Shown here: positions 46,695-56,340 of the stretch, in pieces | How the letters are laid out: each line of letters starts with the position of its first letter | Position numbering within the stretch: the first letter of the stretch is position 1 | NCBI RefSeq assembly: GCF_021278025.1 | Contig: NZ_JAIBHJ010000021.1 | Coordinates: 1-64,000 of the forward strand | From: Motilimonas sp. E26 | Lineage (GTDB): Bacteria; Pseudomonadota; Gammaproteobacteria; Enterobacterales; CBDFNC01 | Direction: 5' to 3' | DNA length: 64,000 nt | Notes under the pieces: generated by a model | The model's input: the letters and a program-made list of their open reading frames with translations, nothing else | The model's database searches: none | What the model was told of the DNA's origin: nothing | Position numbers and translations under genes: made by a program

Positions 46695-46865
46695 TTATGA
46701 AAAAAAACGTTCTATGATCATTGCGTAAGCTTTGCCGCCGAGATAAACACCGACGATACCCATTACACCACTCAAAACAGGCGGCGCTGGAATAGGTAGC
46801 TTCAAGGCGCTAAAAACAACACCTACGACAAACCCTGCCAATATTGCTATCACTATTTCGTTCAT
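46695..46865 (-). CDS. XapX-domain small membrane protein
   Basis: 56 residues, two membrane segments. The signature LPIPAPPVLSGVMGIVGVYL is the XapX family hallmark. In E. coli, xapX-like genes sit near xanthosine genes. Here it is the first gene of the operon xapX-like, deoD, tal, deoB and likely shares its CRP-like control. AGGTAAGGC precedes the ATG. Function unknown. Confidence 0.88.
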   Translation of the reverse strand: MNEIVIAILAGFVVGVVFSALKLPIPAPPVLSGVMGIVGVYLGGKAYAMIIERFFS

Positions 46866-46928
46866 GCCTTACCTGTTCTGTTGTGTTTAATTGATGTAAT
46901 CAGTCTAGGCGTCATGCTAGCTATCAAA

Positions 46929-46944
46929 CGAGATCTAAATCACA
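46929..46944 (-). promoter_or_regulatory. CRP-like site upstream of the xapX-deoD-tal-deoB operon
   Basis: Minus strand TGTGA-TTTAGA-TCTCG matches the CRP consensus TGTGA-N6-TCACA fully in the left half and partly in the right. It lies about 65 bp before the first start codon. CRP control of deo genes is known in E. coli, which supports but does not prove the site. Confidence 0.45.
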
Positions 46945-47068
46945 CTAAACATCCAAATATATTATTTAAATCTCAATATTAACCCTTTGAGTTGTTATTC
47001 GTGAAAATTAGGACTAGGTTTTTAGCATTAAAGAGCGACACTTCGTTCGCTATTTTGTTGAGGGTTGA

Positions 47069-48454
47069 ATGGTGTTTCGTACCACTTTTAATTGTTGTAA
47101 AAGTTATCCGTGTCATAACTTAGGCGTTGAAAATAGCTCTGAATATCAAATGGAAAGTAATCATTTAGGCTATCCTGCCATTCACTGTCGTGCGTGTGGT
47201 AGTTACCCTCCACTGGTCGATGATGTCAGTGTTGCACTGTTGCTAGAAGAGAAAATTAATATTCATTTTGGCCAACCCTTAACCGGTTGTACCCACTGTG
47301 AGAATATTTTTTTTATTGCGTACTGTACAAACAAGCCAGCAGAAAACAGTGCGAAACGATATGGCCACACCAGTGCCGGTCAGCAGCGTCTCAAGTGTGG
47401 AAATTGCCAAAATGTTTACAGCCTTAAATCAATTAAGCAAGTAGATAAGTTAGAGGGGTTGCTACACCTGATTGCTGACAATAAATCGACCTCTGAAATC
47501 ATCGAACAGTTAGCCTGTGCGCCTAAAATTTACTACCAGTTACTGGCTAAACTAGCTGACATTTTACGATCTTATGCAAGGCTGAATGAGCAAATTTTAT
47601 TGCGAAGTAACTTTCTTGCCTTGCATACAGAAAGTGATTTATTGCGCTACGCTGGTGACAAAACATTGTGGTGTTTAGCGACGACAGAAGCACAATCAGG
47701 TTATTGTTTGTTATACAACCATAACCTGTTACTGACCACACCTGCCAATACCGTCTACGAAGGCAAGGCCAGTAGTATTTTACCTGAGCCTAAAGTGCCT
47801 TCCATTTTAGCCGCCTTAACGACTCGCTATCAAAGCACCATGAGAAGGCCACATTTTGAGTCCCTGCACTACGGAATTAATTCGCCTTTGCGTGGTGCTC
47901 ATTACGTTAAACCCAGTACTTTATCGTATGCTCATTTTCAGTTATTGCGCTTGTATTGTCAGCCGGCCAAGCACTTCCATCACTACATCGAGCATGAAAG
48001 TGCCATACGCGGCGCAGCATTAATGGCCAGTAGTGAGGAAATTAAAGCCGAGCAAGCGGAAGTTTTTTTCGTCTATCGTCACTTTACTGGCGGTAAAGAA
48101 TTGCCAAGTAATGGCAATAATATTGGGTGGTGGAGTGACCGTTGGTACGGAACCCATTATGGTGCCTATTGCCCGATTACTTATCGCAATAAATATCCGG
48201 TGCCATTTTCATTATTCGATGCTAACGGGCCAAAGAAAGTACATCAATGGATCCAAGATCATCAAGCAGCTAGCTTAAAAAGTGCAAAGTCACTGGATGC
48301 AATGATCGAGATCCAACGTAATATTTATAATTTTTGCCACTTGTTGAAAAGTGGTGATACGCCGGCAATGCGGCTGGGATTTACTAAGCAAGTGCTGAAT
48401 TTATCTGATTTGCTCAGCAGAGCCATTAATGCAGTACAAGGTGGACAGGTCTAA
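47069..48454 (+). CDS. Zinc-ribbon protein resembling a domesticated IS1595/ISXO2-type transposase
   Basis: 461 residues. The N-terminal third has paired zinc-ribbon Cys motifs: CRACGS, CTHCEN and CGNCQN. A helix-turn-helix-like segment follows at about 130-165 (NKSTSEIIEQLACAPKIYYQ). Next comes a region whose pattern (ALHTESDLLRYAGDKTLWCLATT) recalls the first strand of DDE transposases in the IS1/IS1595 group, but with no clear Asp at the usual place. No terminal repeats flank it. Probably a resident, catalytically altered DNA-binding protein; that is inference. TTGAGGGTTGA precedes the ATG. It sits between the deo and tsx-add arms. Confidence 0.6.
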   Translation: MVFRTTFNCCKSYPCHNLGVENSSEYQMESNHLGYPAIHCRACGSYPPLVDDVSVALLLEEKINIHFGQPLTGCTHCENIFFIAYCTNKPAENSAKRYGHTSAGQQRLKCGNCQNVYSLKSIKQVDKLEGLLHLIADNKSTSEIIEQLACAPKIYYQLLAKLADILRSYARLNEQILLRSNFLALHTESDLLRYAGDKTLWCLATTEAQSGYCLLYNHNLLLTTPANTVYEGKASSILPEPKVPSILAALTTRYQSTMRRPHFESLHYGINSPLRGAHYVKPSTLSYAHFQLLRLYCQPAKHFHHYIEHESAIRGAALMASSEEIKAEQAEVFFVYRHFTGGKELPSNGNNIGWWSDRWYGTHYGAYCPITYRNKYPVPFSLFDANGPKKVHQWIQDHQAASLKSAKSLDAMIEIQRNIYNFCHLLKSGDTPAMRLGFTKQVLNLSDLLSRAINAVQGGQV

Positions 48455-48714
48455 ATCAGGGGATTCACTGTTAACTGTTTATTAAACAAACAATTAACAT
48501 AAAATATAACAATAAATTGGTGTTTTATATTTTATTCATTAATAAACACGTGTGGTTAATACTGTAAAAACTGATAGGAAAAAGCATTAAAAGTGTGATT
48601 TTGCGCTGCTTTATTTGATTGACTGTCTTTAAAATCGGCCACCAGATTAACGCAATGGTTAACACCTAAACATTGCAATCTAATTACCGTGAGCAAAAAG
48701 ACAGGGATATTAAA

Positions 48715-49458
48715 ATGAAAAAAATTGCCATTGCAGCAGCTATCACTTTGGGCCTAAGTGCACCTGCTAGCGCAGAATACTTATACGGTTTTGGTAACGT
48801 AAGCGTTAACGCACTTGATTGGTCAAACGGCAGTGAAGAGCGTGCGGCACACCACAAAGACTTCGTTTACCTTGAGCTAGAGGGTGGCGCAGGCTTCTCT
48901 TGGGGTGAACTATACGGTTTCTTCGATGTTGAAAACGTACAAGAAGATTCAAGTGACCTACGTACTGCTTACAAAGGTACTGCAGCTTACAAGCTTGGCG
49001 AATCAGGCTTTCGCGCTTATGCTCAGCACTATGCGACAGACTCAAGTGGCTTCTCTTCGAGTAACACAGTGCTAGGTGGTCAATACCGTTTTGAAGGTGA
49101 AGGCTGGTTTGTAGCGCCATTCATTGGTAGCCACTACACCATTACTAACCCATCTTGGACCTCTGGTTTCTCTGGCTTCAACGGTGGCATGGCCGGTTGG
49201 ACTGCGGTTTACAACTTTACCGCATTTGATCAAAACTTCTGGGTATCTAACTGGCACGAGATGGAATTTAGCCGTAAAGATGCATATATTGCTTCTTCTG
49301 GTGAAGAAAAGGGCACATCAATGAACGGTGCACTTGGCTTCTGGTGGAATGCAACAGACAACATCACTGCAGGTATTCAATACCGTTACGCTGATAAAAA
49401 GCTAGGCAGTGCTGACAACCTAAACGCCGTGATCTACTCTATGCGTTACAACTTCTAA
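48715..49458 (+). CDS. tsx: Nucleoside-specific outer-membrane channel, Tsx family
   Basis: About 247 residues from the ATG at 48715 (a start at 48673 would place 14 polar residues before the signal peptide). Signal peptide MKKIAIAAAITLGLSAPASA; then alternating aromatic beta-strands ending in MRYNF, the C-terminal Phe typical of outer-membrane proteins. YLYGFGNVSVNALDW and WFVAPFIGSHYTI match the Tsx/OmpK family. It lets nucleosides cross the outer membrane and feeds the add and deo genes beside it. A terminator follows. Confidence 0.9.
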   Translation: MKKIAIAAAITLGLSAPASAEYLYGFGNVSVNALDWSNGSEERAAHHKDFVYLELEGGAGFSWGELYGFFDVENVQEDSSDLRTAYKGTAAYKLGESGFRAYAQHYATDSSGFSSSNTVLGGQYRFEGEGWFVAPFIGSHYTITNPSWTSGFSGFNGGMAGWTAVYNFTAFDQNFWVSNWHEMEFSRKDAYIASSGEEKGTSMNGALGFWWNATDNITAGIQYRYADKKLGSADNLNAVIYSMRYNF

Positions 49459-49482
49459 TTAATGCTTGCCATTAATTAATGA

Positions 49483-49508
49483 AAGTCAGGCTTAGGCCTG
49501 ACTTTTTT
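49483..49508 (+). terminator. Rho-independent terminator between tsx and add
   Basis: AGTCAGGC-TTAG-GCCTGACT followed by TTTTT, 25 bp past the tsx stop. add begins 35 bp later and may use readthrough or its own promoter. Confidence 0.9.
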
Positions 49509-49543
49509 ATAATCCACGATAACCCTAATCTGGACTGCAAAAA

Positions 49544-50542
49544 ATGATTAATAAGCAATACCCACTCGTTGATTTACACCGTCACTTAGACGGTAATGTG
49601 CGTGTTAACACCATTTGGGAGCTGGCACAACAACACAATATTAAGTTACCTGCTGACTCACTAGCAACGCTCGCTCCTTATGTTCAAATTCAAGGAAAAG
49701 AAAGTAGCCTAGTGGCTTTTTTAGCTAAACTGGATTGGATGGTGGGAGTGCTTGCCGATTTAGACGCAGTGAAACGTATTGCTTATGAAAACGTTGCCGA
49801 TGCGGCTATTTCAGGACTGGATTATACCGAATTACGTTTTAGCCCATATTACATGGCCATGGCTCATAAGTTACCACTACAAGGTGTGGTTGAAGCTGTG
49901 GTTGATGGTGTTCAAGCAGGTTTAAAAGATCACGCTATCAAAGTGAATTTAATAGGTATTATGTCGCGTACCTTTGGTCAACAAGCGTGTTTAGACGAAT
50001 TAAACGCTTTATTGGCGTGTAAACAGCATTTAGTGGCGATGGATTTAGCCGGTGATGAGCTTGGCTTCCCAGGTGAATTATTTAATGAACACTTTGCTAA
50101 AGTGCGTGCAAGTGATTTAGCCATCACTGTACACGCGGGTGAAGCAGCTGGCAGCGAAAGTATTTGGCAGGCCATTAACGAGCTTGGCGCGACGCGAATT
50201 GGCCATGGCGTTAAAGCAATACATGATGAAAAATTACTCGCGTTTATGGCGGCCAATAGTATCGGTATTGAGTCTTGTCCAACCAGCAATATTCACACCT
50301 CAACGGTGGCAGATTATAAAACGCATCCGATTAAAACTTTCCTTAACGCTGGTGTGCCCGTGAGCCTTAACACCGATGATCCAGGTGTCAGTAACATTGA
50401 TATCGCTCACGAGTATCAGATTGCCGCTAGCGAGATAGGCTTAAGCCAAAGCGAAATATTTACGTTGCAAAAGAATGGCTTAGCAATGGCATTTTTATCC
50501 GATAGTGAAAAACAAGCGCTGATCAGCCTTAAGCAGGGCTAA
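49544..50542 (+). CDS. add: Adenosine deaminase
   Basis: 332 residues. It deaminates adenosine and deoxyadenosine to (deoxy)inosine, which DeoD then cleaves. Metal and catalytic motifs: [13 protein letters not shown] (HxH), [21 protein letters not shown], and [11 protein letters not shown] (Asp for zinc). The gene is directly downstream of tsx, so uptake and first catabolic step are adjacent. A strong terminator follows at 50567. Confidence 0.97.
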   Translation: MINKQYPLVDLHRHLDGNVRVNTIWELAQQHNIKLPADSLATLAPYVQIQGKESSLVAFLAKLDWMVGVLADLDAVKRIAYENVADAAISGLDYTELRFSPYYMAMAHKLPLQGVVEAVVDGVQAGLKDHAIKVNLIGIMSRTFGQQACLDELNALLACKQHLVAMDLAGDELGFPGELFNEHFAKVRASDLAITVHAGEAAGSESIWQAINELGATRIGHGVKAIHDEKLLAFMAANSIGIESCPTSNIHTSTVADYKTHPIKTFLNAGVPVSLNTDDPGVSNIDIAHEYQIAASEIGLSQSEIFTLQKNGLAMAFLSDSEKQALISLKQG

Positions 50543-50566
50543 GTTTTCGTTTTACACTCTTGCCTA

Positions 50567-50591
50567 AGCCGCTATGACAGCGGCTTTTTTT
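50567..50591 (+). terminator. Rho-independent terminator of add
   Basis: AAGCCGCT-ATGAC-AGCGGCTT with TTTTTTT, 25 bp past the stop. Confidence 0.9.
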
Positions 50592-50614
50592 GGCCATTTT
50601 TGTTTGATACTTTT

Positions 50615-50920
50615 TTAGACAGCCTCACTTAGTTCACTGATCCATTGCTCGGGATCCGAAATAATCAATTCGTAAACTTGTCCACTTGACAAGGTAATGC
50701 GTATCGCGTCTGTTGTGATAGGTAATATGCCACCGCCTTTACCTAAACACTTGGTCACTGAGGTGATTTCATTGCGCTTAAATTGGTAGGGGCCAAGTCC
50801 AAATTGCTGATTGTAAGGTTCAAAAATAACGACTGAATCTGTTAACAGCAGTTTGCCATCGGCTTTTGCTACGCCAACTTGAACGGTAGCCACAGAAGAT
50901 TTAATTATGTTTGTAGACAT
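50615..50920 (-). CDS. Small GRAM/PH-like domain protein, unknown function
   Basis: 101 residues from the ATG at 50920, preceded by AGGAGG. The series of beta-strands ending in a helix (LLLTDSVVIFEPYNQQFGLG, YQFKRNEITSVTKCL, DAIRITLSSGQVYELIIS, then PEQWISELSEAV) resembles GRAM/bacterial PH domains. No catalytic residues seen. It follows the GFA gene directly on the same strand and is likely co-transcribed. Confidence 0.72.
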   Translation of the reverse strand: MSTNIIKSSVATVQVGVAKADGKLLLTDSVVIFEPYNQQFGLGPYQFKRNEITSVTKCLGKGGGILPITTDAIRITLSSGQVYELIISDPEQWISELSEAV

Positions 50921-50949
50921 ATTGCCTCCTAAGTAGAGTATCTTACTCA

Positions 50950-51345
50950 TTATTCATGTGGGTGCTCAATAAATTGTTTTGCCTTATCACCAATTACTAA
51001 CCAACTTGGTTTCTCGGAAACAAACTCATGAAACTTAACTTCCAGATCGAGTTCACTGTCTATACAGTTGGCATTAATAGGGAAAAACTCCATATCTGAC
51101 AGTATTTCGCCAAGTGAGGTACCGCAAACAGAACAAAAGCAACGATTATATTGGTAAGGAGGCACTGCTTTAAATGTTGTAATTTTGCTTTGGCCTGCCG
51201 TAATACAGAAGGTATCTGATTTGACGAATGCCAAGGCGCTAGCGCCTACTTTTCGACATCGGTTGCAATGACACATGCCTATCATGTTCGGTTTTTCGCT
51301 TATTTCAAATTGAACAGTTCCGCAACAGCAGCTTCCTTTTATCAT
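50950..51345 (-). CDS. GFA/CENP-V-family zinc protein
   Basis: 131 residues from the ATG at 51345. Cys motifs GSCCCGTVQF, CHCNRCRKVG and CFCSVCGTSLG bind two zincs in the glutathione-dependent formaldehyde-activating (GFA) fold. Family members are mostly of unknown substrate; only some act on S-hydroxymethylglutathione, so the name should not be taken as function. A longer start at 51417 adds an unconserved segment. Confidence 0.9.
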   Translation of the reverse strand: MIKGSCCCGTVQFEISEKPNMIGMCHCNRCRKVGASALAFVKSDTFCITAGQSKITTFKAVPPYQYNRCFCSVCGTSLGEILSDMEFFPINANCIDSELDLEVKFHEFVSEKPSWLVIGDKAKQFIEHPHE

Positions 51346-51567
51346 AATATGCCTATTTATATATAAATATTTGATCAATGGAGAGGTTAAAGTACTGTGG
51401 ATAAATACAGTTGTCAACAGGTGTGGATTAAATCAGCTGAGTATGGCGTTTTTGTGTTGAACATGGTTATCGAGACGAAAAAAAATATCGTTTAGGTATC
51501 ATTGTTTGTTTGCTCTGTATATTCTTATCAACTAACTAATATTGACACCCAATCAAGGAGTTAACCT

Positions 51568-52515
51568 GTGAGCCAAGAGCCTGAACAGCAATGGATCAAA
51601 CAATATATGAAAGAAAGTTTTAGCGAGCAGAAAAAATCGCGGCGCTGGGGCATTGTTTTTAAACTACTGACTTTTATCTACCTGTTTGTTGCCTTGTTTA
51701 TGTTTTTAAACATAGGAGACTTGAAGCAGGGCGCATCTGCTGACAAAGAGCACACGGCACTGGTTAAAGTGACAGGCGTGATTGCGGCGGATCAAGATGC
51801 GAATGCTAATATTATTGTGACCGGACTGCGTGCGGCGTTTGAGAATGAGCACAGCAAAGCCGTTATGTTACACATCAACAGTCCCGGTGGCAGTCCGGTG
51901 CAAGCGGGTTATGTATATGATGAAATCAAGCGTTTACGCGGCATTTACCCAAACAAGAAACTTTATGCAGTTATTTCCGAGCTAGGTGCATCCGGTGGTT
52001 ATTACATTGCTGCTGCCGCAGATGAAATTTATGCTGATAAGGCAAGTTTAGTGGGCTCGATTGGGGTTACCGCTTCAAGCTTTGGTTTTACCGACACCAT
52101 GGAAAAACTGGGTGTGGAGCGCCGCCATTTTACGGCGGGGGAGCACAAGGCTTTCTTAGACCCATTTTCACCGTTAAAGCAAGAGGAAAAAGTGTTCTGG
52201 CAAGAGGTGTTAAACAAGACTCATCAGCAATTTATTAAAGTAGTTGAAGATGGGCGAGGCGATCGTTTAAAAGCCACTGAAGCGGATGGTTTGTACAGTG
52301 GCTTAATTTGGAATGGTGAACAAGCACTTGAGCTTGGCCTTATTGATGGTCTAGGCAGCCCAGGGCAAGTTGCTCGTAATGTGATTAAAGCTGAAGATAT
52401 TATTAACTACACAGTGCAGCCGTCACCGATAGATGCATTTACTAAGAAATTAGGCATAGCCTTAGGGCAGGGGATCAGTAGCCAAGTGGTTAGCTCTAAT
52501 ATCATTATGCAATAA
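51568..52515 (+). CDS. sppA: Signal peptide peptidase SppA, short S49 form
   Basis: 315 residues, the short '36K' type, anchored by one N-terminal membrane segment (IVFKLLTFIYLFVALFMFL). Catalytic Ser142 in ISELGASGGYYIAAAAD; the Lys partner lies in the preserved ERRHFTAGEHKAFLDPF segment. HINSPGGSPVQAGYVYDEI shapes the oxyanion hole. It degrades signal peptides in the membrane after cleavage. The start is GTG, with AAGGAG 8 bp upstream. It stands alone. Confidence 0.92.
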   Translation: MSQEPEQQWIKQYMKESFSEQKKSRRWGIVFKLLTFIYLFVALFMFLNIGDLKQGASADKEHTALVKVTGVIAADQDANANIIVTGLRAAFENEHSKAVMLHINSPGGSPVQAGYVYDEIKRLRGIYPNKKLYAVISELGASGGYYIAAAADEIYADKASLVGSIGVTASSFGFTDTMEKLGVERRHFTAGEHKAFLDPFSPLKQEEKVFWQEVLNKTHQQFIKVVEDGRGDRLKATEADGLYSGLIWNGEQALELGLIDGLGSPGQVARNVIKAEDIINYTVQPSPIDAFTKKLGIALGQGISSQVVSSNIIMQ

Positions 52516-52596
52516 CAATCCGCTGCTACTTAGAGAAATATGCTGTTAAGCCGTTTCCTTCTATACTTTACATAATGAAGTAGAAAGGAAGCGGCT

Positions 52597-53130
52597 ATGA
52601 TCCAAGCAAAACTGCAAGCCTTATTCGAGTTAAATCAAATTAGCTATTATATTGGTGAATTTGATCCCGCCTACACCTCCCAACACCGCGCGCAATCAGC
52701 ACACATTTCAGGCTATGAACTAGCTAAGGCCGTGATTGTCAATTTAGATGCACAACTTGCGATGGTTGTCGTGCCAGCCCCCTATAAGCTGGATGTAGAA
52801 GAATTAGCGCCGGAGCTAAATGCTGAGCGAATATTAATCGCCTGTGAAGAAGAATTTATGCCCTATTTTAGTCAGTGTGAGTCGGGGGCTGTCCCTCCGT
52901 TAGGGCCGCTGTTTCACTTACCGGTATATATGGCCGCAGACTTTGAATTACAACCTTGGATATATTTTAATGGTGGTAATCACCAAGAAATGATCAAAAT
53001 GAAAACCGTTGATTTTATTGGTTTAGTTTCACCCGTGATGATAGAAAACGGTTTTTACCTCGCCGGTGATGAGCATGCAAAATGGCGTGAGCAATTAAGG
53101 TTTCATCGTCACTCTAGTTTGCTGCATTAA
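52597..53130 (+). CDS. YbaK/EbsC-domain aminoacyl-tRNA deacylase-like protein
   Basis: 177 residues. GYELAKAVIVNLDAQLAMVVVPAPYKLDVEELAPELN and ESGAVPPLGPLF are the core of the YbaK/ProX editing fold (the GxVPPxG loop). It differs from the YbaK at 41385, so the window holds two paralogues. The length of 177 and the first ~20 residues place it in the broader YbaK/aaRS-associated family. The tRNA target is unknown. AGAAAGGAAGCGGCT precedes the ATG. Confidence 0.85.
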   Translation: MIQAKLQALFELNQISYYIGEFDPAYTSQHRAQSAHISGYELAKAVIVNLDAQLAMVVVPAPYKLDVEELAPELNAERILIACEEEFMPYFSQCESGAVPPLGPLFHLPVYMAADFELQPWIYFNGGNHQEMIKMKTVDFIGLVSPVMIENGFYLAGDEHAKWREQLRFHRHSSLLH

Positions 53131-53252
53131 TAATGCATACTTTATGTTCTCAAAAAATTTAACTATCACTAAGTGATAAAAATGGCTTGCTCAGTTCAGG
53201 CTCTGTTCAGTGTTAGGAGGATAATATACATGAAACGATGAGGAGGCCACTT

Positions 53253-53837
53253 ATGTATATTTCAAACACGACTACCCACACGAATATGCAACCTATGATA
53301 ATGAAAAACGCATTATCTCATTCTGCCTCAGTTGCTGGGCCTGCTCAAACCTCGGTGAGCCCATATTCCGATACCGTTAATATTTCAGATGCGGCAAAGC
53401 AGCTGATGTTACAAGAGCAGCAAGGTAAACCCGTGCATCCTGTTGCGCCATTACCAGAAGGGTCAAAACCAAGCGATTTTAAAGACGATTATATTGCGCT
53501 GAAAAAAACTCAATATAAATATAACGCTGCATCGGATGCAATTAATTTAGCAACGGGTAACGGAGCAGGGCTATCGGCATCTTCAGCGTATTATTTGTCT
53601 ACTCACGATGATGCCAGAGCTGAGACAATGGGAGTCTACGCAGCACAATCTCAAGCACAATTAGCCGAGTCTTTTATGGCGCAGAGCCATGAATCAGATG
53701 AACAAGAAACCAATAATAGTGTAGAGCCTTATCTTGTTTCATATGATGAAGCGCTAATGGCCGCGAGTGTGAGTTTATTGGCTGCGCAAAAACAACGCCG
53801 TGAAGTGACTGAAAATATGGCAAAAACCGCCGCTTAA
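53253..53837 (+). CDS. Conserved unknown protein with SDAAK motif
   Basis: 194 residues from the ATG at 53253, preceded by GAGGAGG (itself overlapping an ATG at 53238). PYSDTVNISDAAKQLMLQEQ resembles the motif seen in FlgM-like and other small cytoplasmic proteins. The N-terminus is polar and probably disordered. The C-terminal half is Ala/Gln-rich helical (AAQSQAQLAESFMAQS). No signal peptide or catalytic motif. Function unknown. Confidence 0.68.
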   Translation: MYISNTTTHTNMQPMIMKNALSHSASVAGPAQTSVSPYSDTVNISDAAKQLMLQEQQGKPVHPVAPLPEGSKPSDFKDDYIALKKTQYKYNAASDAINLATGNGAGLSASSAYYLSTHDDARAETMGVYAAQSQAQLAESFMAQSHESDEQETNNSVEPYLVSYDEALMAASVSLLAAQKQRREVTENMAKTAA

Positions 53838-53842
53838 TCCAG

Positions 53843-53870
53843 TGCTCACCTAGCTAAGGTTAGGTGCTTT
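53843..53870 (+). terminator. Probable terminator after the SDAAK protein gene
   Basis: CACCTAGC-TAAG-GTTAGGTG with a short T stretch (CTTTCAT). The convergent nspC gene ends nearby at 53918, where a second hairpin GGCGGCGAAC/GTCACCGCC lies. Confidence 0.5.
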
Positions 53871-53917
53871 CATAATAGGCGGCGAACTTCATCAGTCACC
53901 GCCGATTGCTATCGTTT

Positions 53918-55051
53918 TTATTGAGCCGAAACTGAATTCACCGACAGCATACGTTTGAAGTCTTCATAGCCAAATTGGTTAAGTAGCTCAACTTCACCAT
54001 TGCTGCGTTGGCAGTAAATCGCTGGCATTTTAATGCCGTTAAACCAGTTTAATTTTACCATGGTATAACCGCCGCTATCTGCGATGGTTAGGCGTTGGCC
54101 TATTTCAAGTGGCTCCGCAAACTTTGCTTCACAAAATTGATCGCCGGCAAGGCAAGAGCAAGAGCCGATCACATAAGCGTGCTCGCCGTCTTCAGTAGCC
54201 TCTGCGACACTAGCAGGTTCATTATAGATTAAGGTGTCTAAGCGATGCGCTTCAGTCGCACTGTCCACAATGGCAGTTAGCTTTTTGTTTTCTACTATAT
54301 CCACTACGGTCACGACTAAGTCAGTGGTTTTCGTGACGACGGCTTCACCTGGCTCAAGATAAAGTTGCACGCCGTGTAGTTCACTAAATTCTTTTAGCTT
54401 TGCGGCGAGAGCTTCAAGATCATAACCGGGGTAGGTAAAGAACACGCCACCGCCTAAACTAACCCATTCAAGTTTGGCCAATAAATCAGAAAAGTTTTCA
54501 GTGATATGGTCAAGTAGGGCGCTAAATGAAGACACCGACTTGTTTTCACAGTTCATGTGAAACATCACACCTGAAATTTTCTCCGCGATGTTAGCTTCTA
54601 GAATCGACTTTCTCACTCCTAAACGGCAAAACGGACGAGCAGGATCGGCTAAGTCTTGTCCCGCTGCGCTGCGCTGTGGATTTAGTCGCAATCCCACTTT
54701 ACATGAATCCGGCACAAGATGCGCAAAACGGTTAAGTTGTGATTGTGAGTTAAAAATGATTTTGTCGCTTTTGTTGGCAACATCAAGCACATCTTGCTCA
54801 CTGTAACCGACACTGTAGGCATGGGTTTCTTTACCGAAGGTTTCATGGCCTAGCATCACTTCATAAGGGCCACTACTGGTGGTGCCGTCTAGATAAGGTT
54901 CAATAATGTTGAACACCCCCCAGGTTGAAAAACATTTTAATGCTAATACCAGTTTAACGCCGCTGAGCTCTTTTAGTTTTTTACATTTTTCAAGGTTGTC
55001 GATTAACTTGTCTTCATGGATCATGAAGTAGGGAGTTGCTAATTCAGTCAT
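53918..55051 (-). CDS. nspC: Carboxynorspermidine decarboxylase
   Basis: 377 residues, alanine-racemase-fold PLP decarboxylase. It makes norspermidine from carboxynorspermidine, the last step of the Vibrio-type pathway. PLP Lys in [14 protein letters not shown] (residue ~39), LGVRKSILE, the Gly-rich [25 protein letters not shown], and the C-terminal [12 protein letters not shown] and [14 protein letters not shown] sites. AGAGAAATAAT precedes the ATG. A terminator-like hairpin lies between it and the upstream gene, so expression may be reduced relative to the first three genes. Confidence 0.95.
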   Translation of the reverse strand: MTELATPYFMIHEDKLIDNLEKCKKLKELSGVKLVLALKCFSTWGVFNIIEPYLDGTTSSGPYEVMLGHETFGKETHAYSVGYSEQDVLDVANKSDKIIFNSQSQLNRFAHLVPDSCKVGLRLNPQRSAAGQDLADPARPFCRLGVRKSILEANIAEKISGVMFHMNCENKSVSSFSALLDHITENFSDLLAKLEWVSLGGGVFFTYPGYDLEALAAKLKEFSELHGVQLYLEPGEAVVTKTTDLVVTVVDIVENKKLTAIVDSATEAHRLDTLIYNEPASVAEATEDGEHAYVIGSCSCLAGDQFCEAKFAEPLEIGQRLTIADSGGYTMVKLNWFNGIKMPAIYCQRSNGEVELLNQFGYEDFKRMLSVNSVSAQ

Positions 55052-55072
55052 ATTATTTCTCTTAAAATCTGC

Positions 55073-55100
55073 GAAAAAAAAGCCCCCAGTTGGGAGCTTT
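55073..55100 (-). terminator. Terminator-like hairpin inside the norspermidine operon
   Basis: Minus-strand AAGCTCCCAACTGGGGGCTT followed by TTTTTT, directly between the CANSDH stop and nspC. The stem AGCTCCC/GGGGGCT is short but ends in a good U-tract. Confidence 0.7.
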
Positions 55101-55104
55101 TCGA

Positions 55105-56325
55105 TTAAGCGTTAGGTGTGAGCTCTTGCACATCCCAGCTTAAGCCGATTTTCGGCATTAACTCTAAAAAGTCATCTGGGTTTAGTTGCTCTACATTATA
55201 CAGACCAGGCTCTGCCCATTTATTCTGGAAGTAAAGTAGCGCTGCTGTTATGGCTGGAACACCTGTGGTATATGAAATAGCTTGGTGTTCAACTTCGTTA
55301 TAGGCTTCTTCATGGTCACAGATATTATAGATAAATACACTACGTGGTTGACCGTCTTTTTTACCTTGTAACCAAGTGCCGATACAGGTTTTTCCAGTGT
55401 AACCGGGTGCTAAAGAAGTTGGATCAGGCAATAGCGCTTTCAATACACGCAATGGCTGCAATTCGACACCATCAACGTTAATCGGATCAGGGCTTAATAG
55501 GCCAATATCACGCATCACATTAAAATAGTTTAGGTATTTGTCAGAAAAGCCCATCCAAAATTCAATGCGTTTTGCCGGAATAAACTCTGCCATAGAGCGC
55601 ACTTCATCGTGAGCCATGGAATACACTTTTTGCTTACCTACTACTGGGAAGTCAAACTCTAACACGCGACTATGACAAGGCACTTGGTGCCACTCACCAT
55701 TTTCAAAGTAGAAAGAATCCCCTTGAATTTCAAGCATGTTGGTTTCTGGATCGAAGTTAGTCGCAAACTTACGTCCATGATCGCCAGCGTTTACATCCAT
55801 CACGTCGATGGAGTCAATTTCATCGAATAAGTGTTTGTGGCCATAAGCGGCAAATACACTGACAACACCAGGGTCAAAACCCGCACCTAAAATGCCGGTA
55901 ATTCCCGCAGCTTTAAAGCGTTCACGGTATGCCCATTGCACATCATATGCCTCTGGTACTTGTTGGCCAGGGCTACATAAGTCAGCCGCAACAGAGGTAT
56001 CTAAGTACGATGTTTTTGTGCGGTAACAAGCTTCCATAATGGTGACATTAACCCATGGAGGACCAGCATTAATCACGAGTTTAGGTTTAACGTCTTCAAT
56101 TAACTCTATCAGCGCATCTAAATCGTCAGCATCGACTTTTGCCGCACTGATAGCGGCATTTTTGTCTTTTTGATTATCACGTAACGCGATTGATGCAATG
56201 ATCTTTTCACACTTCTCAATATTTCGTGAGGCGATAGTAATATCGCCAAAAACATCATTATTTTGAGCGCATTTGTGCGCAATTACCCATCCGACTCCGC
56301 CGGCTCCTATTTGTAAAATAGACAT
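55105..56325 (-). CDS. Carboxynorspermidine synthase (saccharopine-dehydrogenase family)
   Basis: 406 residues. It reductively joins diaminopropane or putrescine with L-aspartate semialdehyde to carboxynor(sperm)idine using NADPH. The N-terminal Rossmann motif is [17 protein letters not shown]. Family features: [38 protein letters not shown] and [14 protein letters not shown]. It starts 15 bp after ddc and ends before the hairpin preceding nspC. The gene is often labelled as lysine 1-dehydrogenase-like. Confidence 0.93.
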   Translation of the reverse strand: MSILQIGAGGVGWVIAHKCAQNNDVFGDITIASRNIEKCEKIIASIALRDNQKDKNAAISAAKVDADDLDALIELIEDVKPKLVINAGPPWVNVTIMEACYRTKTSYLDTSVAADLCSPGQQVPEAYDVQWAYRERFKAAGITGILGAGFDPGVVSVFAAYGHKHLFDEIDSIDVMDVNAGDHGRKFATNFDPETNMLEIQGDSFYFENGEWHQVPCHSRVLEFDFPVVGKQKVYSMAHDEVRSMAEFIPAKRIEFWMGFSDKYLNYFNVMRDIGLLSPDPINVDGVELQPLRVLKALLPDPTSLAPGYTGKTCIGTWLQGKKDGQPRSVFIYNICDHEEAYNEVEHQAISYTTGVPAITAALLYFQNKWAEPGLYNVEQLNPDDFLELMPKIGLSWDVQELTPNA

Positions 56326-56340
56326 ACTTTTTCCTAAAAA

